NCBI RefSeq assembly: GCF_901482445.1
Contig: NZ_LR590477.1
Span: 1,736,001 to 1,800,000 of the forward strand
Reading direction: 5' to 3'
Origin: Neisseria lactamica
GTDB lineage: Bacteria > Pseudomonadota > Gammaproteobacteria > Burkholderiales > Neisseriaceae
Length of the DNA: 64,000 bases
In this document: positions 59,586 through 64,000 of the stretch, in pieces
How positions within the stretch are numbered: the first letter of the stretch is position 1
How the letters are laid out: every line of letters starts with the position of its first letter
Position numbers and translations under genes: made by a program
The notes under the pieces: model-generated
What the model was told of the DNA's origin: nothing
Seen by the model: only the letters and a program-made list of their open reading frames with translations
The model's database searches: none

Positions 59586-60452
59586 TTACCCGAGCAGTTC
59601 GTCGGTGATGCCCTGCAAAAAGGCGAGGCGTTCTGGGCTTGCCGCCCCGGTTTCGGCGGCGGCTTTGAAGGCGCAGCCGGGTTCGGCGCGGTGGGTGCAG
59701 TTGTGGAAGCGGCATTGCCCGACAAGGTGGCGGAAATCGGGGAAATAGCGCGGCAAATCGGCGGCTTGGAGGTGGTGTAAACCAAATTCCTGCAAACCCG
59801 GGGAGTCGATGAGTTGGGTTTCGCCGTTCAAATCGTAAAGCCGGGCGTGGGTGGTGGTGTGCCTGCCGGAATCGAGCGAGGCGGAAATGTCGCCGGTACG
59901 GGCGGTTTGGCTGCCCAAAAGGGCGTTGGTCAGGGTGGATTTGCCCATACCGCTTTGTCCGAGCAGGATGTTGGTCTGCCCTTCCAAAATGGGACGCAGG
60001 CTGTCGGCGTTTTCCAGCGCGCGGGTTTCGATGACGGGATAACCCAGCGTTTCGTAGAATTTGAGTTTTTCGCGCCAAAGGGCGGTTTCGGGCAGGTCGG
60101 CTTTGTTCAGGACGATGACGGCGCGGATGCCGGCGGCTTCGGCGGCAAGCAGGGCGCGCTGTAGCAGCCGCACGCTCGGACTCGGGACGGCGGCGGTTAC
60201 GATGAGGAGTTGGGTAACGTTGGCGGCAATGAGTTTGGTTTTCCACGCGTCTTGGCGGTAGAGCAGGCTTTGGCGCGGTAAAAAATCTTCAATCACGACT
60301 TGTTCGGCGTTGACGGGGCTGATGCGGACGCGGTCGCCGCAGGCGAAATCGACGCGTTTTTTGCGGGTGCTGGCTTCGTAGGTTGTGCCGTCGGGCGTGC
60401 GGACGATGTAGCGGCGGCCGTAGCTGGCGGTAATTTGGGCGGTGTCGTTCAT
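59586..60452 (-). CDS. rsgA: Small ribosomal subunit biogenesis GTPase RsgA
   Basis: 288-residue (or 307 if started at 60509) GTPase that checks 30S maturation. It is circularly permuted: G4 'VLNKADLPE' comes before G1 'GQSGMGKSTLTN' and G3 'DSPGLQEFG'; the C-terminal zinc knuckle is 'CRFHNCTHRAEPGCAF'. An N-terminal OB domain precedes these. ATG 60452 starts right at 'NDTAQITASYGRRYIVRT', which fits family starts; the longer form begins in a DUS. Confidence 0.94.
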   Translation of the reverse strand: MNDTAQITASYGRRYIVRTPDGTTYEASTRKKRVDFACGDRVRISPVNAEQVVIEDFLPRQSLLYRQDAWKTKLIAANVTQLLIVTAAVPSPSVRLLQRALLAAEAAGIRAVIVLNKADLPETALWREKLKFYETLGYPVIETRALENADSLRPILEGQTNILLGQSGMGKSTLTNALLGSQTARTGDISASLDSGRHTTTHARLYDLNGETQLIDSPGLQEFGLHHLQAADLPRYFPDFRHLVGQCRFHNCTHRAEPGCAFKAAAETGAASPERLAFLQGITDELLG

Positions 60453-60477
60453 GGTTTCTTTGGGGTTGGGTGTGGAA

Positions 60478-60510
60478 ATGCCGTCTGAAAACGGGTGTTC
60501 GGACGGCATC
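60478..60510. repeat. Inverted DUS pair between rsgA and the ABC exporter
   Basis: ATGCCGTCTGAAAAC and an imperfect inverse TTCGGACGGCAT. On the - strand it follows the ABC gene stop by four bases and may terminate it. Confidence 0.5.
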
Positions 60511-60513
60511 GGT

Positions 60514-62370
60514 TCAGTCGTGCTGCCACTCGACGTGTTCGCTGAGGAAACCGCCGCTCTGGTGCGCCCAGAGTTTGGCGTAAAGCCCGCGTTTTTCGAG
60601 GAGTTCGGCGTGTGTGCCTTCTTCGATGATGCGGCCTTTGTCGAGGACGACGAGCCTGTCCATCGCGGCGATGGTGGAGAGGCGGTGGGCGATGGCGATG
60701 ACGGTTTTGCCGTCCATCATTTTGTCAAGGCTTTCTTGGATGGCGGCTTCGACTTCGGAATCGAGCGCGCTGGTGGCTTCGTCAAGCAGCAGGATGGGTG
60801 CGTCTTTGAGCATCACGCGGGCGATGGCGATGCGCTGGCGTTGCCCGCCGGAGAGTTTCACGCCGCGTTCGCCGACGTGCGCGTCATAGCCGCGCCGCCC
60901 TTTGGCATCGGAAAGTTCGGGGATGAAGCCGGCGGCTTCGGCGCGTTCGGCGGCGGAAATCATTTCGGCATCGGTCGCGTCGGGGCGGCCGTAGATGATG
61001 TTGTCGCGCACGGAACGGTGCAGCAGAGAAGTATCTTGCGTAACCAGGCCGATTTGGGCGCGTAAAGATTCTTGGGTCACGCCGCTTATGTCCTGCCCGT
61101 CGATCGAAACCGTGCCGCTTTGCGGTTCGTAGAAGCGCAAAAGCAGGTTGACGATGGTGGATTTGCCCGCGCCGCTGCGTCCGATCAAGCCGACTTTTTC
61201 GCCGGGTTTGATATTCAGGTTAAAGCCGTTGAGCAGCGGTTTGCCGGCTTCGTAGGAGAAATCGACGTGTTCGAATTTGATTGCGCCTTGCGGCACTTTT
61301 AGCGGCAATGCCCGAGGCTTGTCGAGGATGGTGTGCGGTTTGGACAGGGTTGCCATACCGTCGTTGACGGTACCGATGTTTTCAAACAATCGGGCGGATT
61401 CCCACATAATGTATTGCGACAAACCGTTGACGCGCAACGCCATCGCGGTGGCGGTGGCGACCGCGCCCACGCCGACCTGTCCGTTGTGCCAGAGCCAGAT
61501 GCCCAGTGCGGCGGTGGAGAGGGTCAGCGAAGTGTTGACGATGAAGCTGCACGAATGCAGCAGCGTCGCCAGCCGCATTTGGGCGCGCACCGTAACCATA
61601 AATTCTTCCATTGACTGCTTGGCATAGGCGGCTTCGCGCGCGCCGTGGGAGAAGAGTTTGACGGTGGCGATATTGGAATAGGCATCGGTAATGCGGCCGG
61701 TCATCAGCGAGCGGGCATCCGCCTGCCGCGCGGCGGTTTTGCCGAGCTTGGGAATCAGCAGGCGCATTACCGAAGCAAAACCGACAATCCAGCCGATAAA
61801 GGGCAGCAGCAGCCATGAGTCGAGCGAGGCGAGAATCACGCCGGAGGTGATGAAATACACCGACACATAAACGACCATATCGGCAACCGTCATCACCGCG
61901 TCGCGCAACGCCAGCGCGGTCTGCATGACTTTGGCGGACACGCGGCCGGCAAATTCGTCCTGATAAAAACCGAGGCTCTGGTTCAGCATCAGGCGGTGGA
62001 AATTCCAGCGCAGGCGCATAGGGAACACGCCCTGAAGGGTTTGCAGGCGCACGTTGGACGCGGCAAACGCCCACACGACCGAAAACACCATCATCGCCGC
62101 CATGGCCGCCAGTTCCCAACCTTTTTCGGCAAACAGTTCGGCGGGCGCGTATTTGCCGAGCCATTCCACGATTTTGCCCATAAATTGAAAAACCAGGGCT
62201 TCCATAATGCCGATGCCGGCGGTCAGCACCGCCAGGGCGGCGATCCATTTCCGCACCCCGGCCATACTGCTCCAGACAAACCGCCGCAAGCCTTTTTCGG
62301 GCGTTTTCGGGGCAGCTTCCGGATAAGGGTCGATTCGGGATTCGAACCAGGAAAAGATTTTGTTCAACAT
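60514..62370 (-). CDS. ABC exporter, fused membrane-ATPase (MsbA/multidrug-like)
   Basis: 618-residue half-transporter with an N-terminal six-helix membrane domain (about 45-340) and a C-terminal ATPase. Walker A 'GRSGAGKSTIVNLL', Q-loop 'IGLVTQDTSLLHRSV', signature 'LSGGQRQRIAIA', Walker B 'ILLLDEATSALDSE' and H-loop 'IAIAHRLSTI'. It works as a dimer. Substrate (drug, lipid or peptide) is not evident. ATG 62370 chosen; the longer ORF runs into a DUS. Confidence 0.9.
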   Translation of the reverse strand: MLNKIFSWFESRIDPYPEAAPKTPEKGLRRFVWSSMAGVRKWIAALAVLTAGIGIMEALVFQFMGKIVEWLGKYAPAELFAEKGWELAAMAAMMVFSVVWAFAASNVRLQTLQGVFPMRLRWNFHRLMLNQSLGFYQDEFAGRVSAKVMQTALALRDAVMTVADMVVYVSVYFITSGVILASLDSWLLLPFIGWIVGFASVMRLLIPKLGKTAARQADARSLMTGRITDAYSNIATVKLFSHGAREAAYAKQSMEEFMVTVRAQMRLATLLHSCSFIVNTSLTLSTAALGIWLWHNGQVGVGAVATATAMALRVNGLSQYIMWESARLFENIGTVNDGMATLSKPHTILDKPRALPLKVPQGAIKFEHVDFSYEAGKPLLNGFNLNIKPGEKVGLIGRSGAGKSTIVNLLLRFYEPQSGTVSIDGQDISGVTQESLRAQIGLVTQDTSLLHRSVRDNIIYGRPDATDAEMISAAERAEAAGFIPELSDAKGRRGYDAHVGERGVKLSGGQRQRIAIARVMLKDAPILLLDEATSALDSEVEAAIQESLDKMMDGKTVIAIAHRLSTIAAMDRLVVLDKGRIIEEGTHAELLEKRGLYAKLWAHQSGGFLSEHVEWQHD

Positions 62371-62393
62371 TGTTTTCGATTTCGGTAAAACAG

Positions 62394-62427
62394 TTTCAGA
62401 CGGCATCAAACACAATGCCGTCTGAAA
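62394..62427. repeat. Inverted DUS pair upstream of the ABC exporter gene
   Basis: TTTCAGACGGCAT and ATGCCGTCTGAAA facing outwards around an 8-base spacer. Confidence 0.55.
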
Positions 62428-62532
62428 GGAAGGACAATAACGCCATTTTACGGGAAAAGCCGTCGGGAAGACAGCACGGGGCGGAAACGCAGGGTTTCGG
62501 CAGGGAAAACGCCGCGCCGCCTTCAGACGGCA

Positions 62533-63117
62533 TTATTTCAGCAGGTTTTTCAGGGCAAGGCGCACGCCTTCGCCCACGTCCGCCCCCTTCGGAACGCCTT
62601 TGACCGCCGCTTTTGCTTCGCGTTCGCTGTAACCCAGCGCAAGCAGCGTGCTGACGATGTCTTCCGTTTCGTCGGCGGCGGGTGCGGCGGCAAACAGCCC
62701 GTCCGTTACCGTATGCGCGACCAGCTTGCCGCGCAGTTCCAAAACCATACGTTCGGCGGTTTTTTTGCCGATTCCTGGAGCGGAAGACAGGCGTTTCACG
62801 TCTTCTTCCGCCACCGCCCGCGCCAGCTCGTCTGCCGTCATCGCCGACAAAATGCCCAAAGCCGTTTTCGCGCCGATGCCGCCGACCTTGATCAGTTGGC
62901 GGAAGGTCTTGCGTTCTTCCGCAGTGGCAAAACCAAATAAAAGATGTGCGTCTTCCCGAATGATAAGTTGGGTAAACAGTTGTACGCTTTCGCCCACGGG
63001 CGGCAGGTTGCAGAAGGTCTGCATCGATACGTCGGCTTCGTAGCCGACACCGTTGACATCGATGACGATTTGCGGAGGGTTTTTTTCAACCAGTTTGCCG
63101 GTCAGCCTGCTGATCAT
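62533..63117 (-). CDS. ruvA: Holliday junction branch migration protein RuvA
   Basis: 194 residues; tetramer that binds four-way junctions and loads RuvB. The OB domain starts 'MISRLTGKLVEKNPPQIV', two helix-hairpin-helix motifs are 'KVGGIGAKTALGIL' and 'APGIGKKTAERMV', and the C-terminal domain that meets RuvB is 'DIVSTLLALGYSEREAKAAV'. ruvB and ruvC are not in the window. Confidence 0.96.
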   Translation of the reverse strand: MISRLTGKLVEKNPPQIVIDVNGVGYEADVSMQTFCNLPPVGESVQLFTQLIIREDAHLLFGFATAEERKTFRQLIKVGGIGAKTALGILSAMTADELARAVAEEDVKRLSSAPGIGKKTAERMVLELRGKLVAHTVTDGLFAAAPAADETEDIVSTLLALGYSEREAKAAVKGVPKGADVGEGVRLALKNLLK

Positions 63118-63148
63118 AATGTGCCGAATCCTGAAGTGTCGGGTGCAA

Positions 63149-63184
63149 AATGCCGTCTGAAACCGGTTCGGGCTTCAGACGGCA
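63149..63184. repeat. Inverted DUS pair between PepSY gene and ruvA
   Basis: ATGCCGTCTGAAACC and GGCTTCAGACGGCA around a short loop, beyond the PepSY gene stop. Confidence 0.55.
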
Positions 63185-63199
63185 CGGATTGTATCAAAT

Positions 63200-63526
63200 T
63201 CAGTCGTCGCGGCGGGAGGAAATCACGCGGCCGGTGCGGGCATCGACAACGACTTTGTATTCCTGTCCGTTTTTGACGATTTCGATATCGTAATGCGGAC
63301 GGCCGTTGTCGTGTTCGAGATCGATGTCGGTGATTTTGCCGCCGATACGCGCCAACGCCGCTTTTTCGGCTTGGGCGCGGCTGATGATTTTGTCTTGTTT
63401 GTCGTGTTGGTGTGCGGCGTGTCCGTGGTCGTCATCGCCGTGTCCGTCGTGGTGGGCGAGTGCGGGGGCGGAAATGCCCATCAGTGCGGTTGCGGCGGCG
63501 GTCAAGAGAAGGTGTTTGATGTTCAT
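63200..63526 (-). CDS. His-rich PepSY-domain periplasmic protein
   Basis: 108 residues: signal peptide ('MNIKHLLLTAAATALMG' ending 'APALA'), then a His/Asp-rich stretch with about 8 His in 20 residues ('HHDGHGDDDHGHAAHQHD') that could bind Zn or Cu, then one PepSY domain ('SRAQAEKAALARIGGKIT' and 'YDIEIVKNGQEYKVVVDAR'). PepSY proteins can inhibit proteases or sense periplasmic conditions. Role here unknown; metal link is inferred. Confidence 0.82.
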   Translation of the reverse strand: MNIKHLLLTAAATALMGISAPALAHHDGHGDDDHGHAAHQHDKQDKIISRAQAEKAALARIGGKITDIDLEHDNGRPHYDIEIVKNGQEYKVVVDARTGRVISSRRDD

Positions 63527-63587
63527 ATTTTGCCTTTGTAAATCGGGGGTTGGAAAATGCGGATATTAATAAGGCATCAAATGACCG

Positions 63588-64000
63588 TCAGCCGGCGGTC
63601 AGTACCGCCCGAACCATACCGCGCGCCTGAGCTTCGGCTTCGGCGGCGCGTTCCTGCGAGGCAAACGGGCCCATTTTGACGACGTATTCGTAACGGCGTT
63701 TTTCAATGGCGAGGTTCGGGCTTGATGTCGAAGCGGCGAAGTTTTGGGCGGCCTGGTTCAGATAGGTTTGTGCTTCGTGTTCCGTACCGAAGGATTTTAA
63801 GTCGATAAAGATGTCTTTGCCGGCGGACGGTGCGGATTGGCCCGGGACGATTTGTTCGATTTTGACGTGCGCCGTCCCTTGGCTGACAAAGCCCAATTTT
63901 TGCGCGGCGGCTTTGGATACGTCGATGATGCGGTTGCTATGGAAGGGGCCGCGGTCGTTGACGCGGACGATGACGCTTTTGCCGTTTTTGGTATTGGTTA
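63588..64000 (-). CDS. rlpA: Rare lipoprotein A (septal lytic transglycosylase), C-terminal part
   Basis: The 3' part of a gene that continues to the right of the window. The visible frame opens with 'TNTKNGKSVIVRVNDRGPFH' followed by 'SNRIIDVSKAAAQKLGF', the double-psi beta-barrel of RlpA-like transglycosylases ('VRVNDRGPF' with the catalytic Asp). The C-terminal ~75 residues are a SPOR domain ('KSFGTEHEAQTYLNQAAQ', 'YEYVVKMGPFASQERA') that binds denuded septal peptidoglycan. An internal TTG at 63896 is not the true start. Confidence 0.9.
   Translation of the reverse strand, partial: TNTKNGKSVIVRVNDRGPFHSNRIIDVSKAAAQKLGFVSQGTAHVKIEQIVPGQSAPSAGKDIFIDLKSFGTEHEAQTYLNQAAQNFAASTSSPNLAIEKRRYEYVVKMGPFASQERAAEAEAQARGMVRAVLTAG

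Overview
The window is chromosomal DNA of a Neisseria, most likely N. meningitidis. Evidence: dozens of the 10/12-base Neisseria DNA uptake sequence (ATGCCGTCTGAA), often as inverted pairs after genes; three full Correia repeat elements (CREE); dRS3 repeats; the neisserial heparin-binding antigen gene nhba in a long, Arg-rich form; and a 191-residue Fic protein whose residues fall at the numbering known for NmFic. No phage, plasmid, CRISPR array, tRNA or 16S/23S rRNA was seen.

Layout. 1-16 kb: arsC end, DUF218 protein, gltX, small coiled-coil protein, mutS (-), gapA, trmO (-), nicotinamidase-like gene, rfaC, etfBA, yigZ, a frameshifted DUF4298 gene, purD, tsaC, an unknown ORF and an adhesin-E-like lipoprotein. 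This part carries a cluster of DnaA-box 9-mers, two parS-like palindromes and several uptake sequences of another dialect (AGGTCGTCTGAA). 16-19.4 kb (-): a six-gene operon doxX, Cys-rich EGKCG peptide, DUF692 (MNIO) enzyme, DUF2063 partner, ECF sigma factor rpoE and zinc anti-sigma mseR. This is a metallophore/RiPP-type maturation cassette fused to its own stress regulator and is the most interesting system here. 19.6-25.7 kb: an Imm26-like orphan immunity gene, a patatin lipoprotein, prfB, the RNase P RNA, and a POT peptide transporter lying among three CREEs and a dRS3/NIME patch. 25.7-39 kb: tamB-tamA (-), sstT, nhba, two small ORFs and argG (-), a CinA/MoaB-like protein and sppA.

39.3-56.5 kb: the complete 14-subunit respiratory complex I operon nuoA-N, interrupted by non-nuo genes at three places: a cold-shock/excalibur membrane protein between nuoE and nuoF, a lipoprotein between nuoH and nuoI, and fic plus a small ORF between nuoK and nuoL. 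A DUF2818 gene follows nuoN. 56.6-64 kb (all -): tannase-like lipoprotein, ispA, xseB, rsgA, an ABC exporter, ruvA, a His-rich PepSY protein and the end of rlpA, with an IS-end-like inverted repeat near 58.15 kb.

Most genes are core metabolism and read as ordinary. Function calls rest on recognised motifs and remembered families; no database search was run. Start codons were moved from the longest ORF where a ribosome binding site or family length argued for it.
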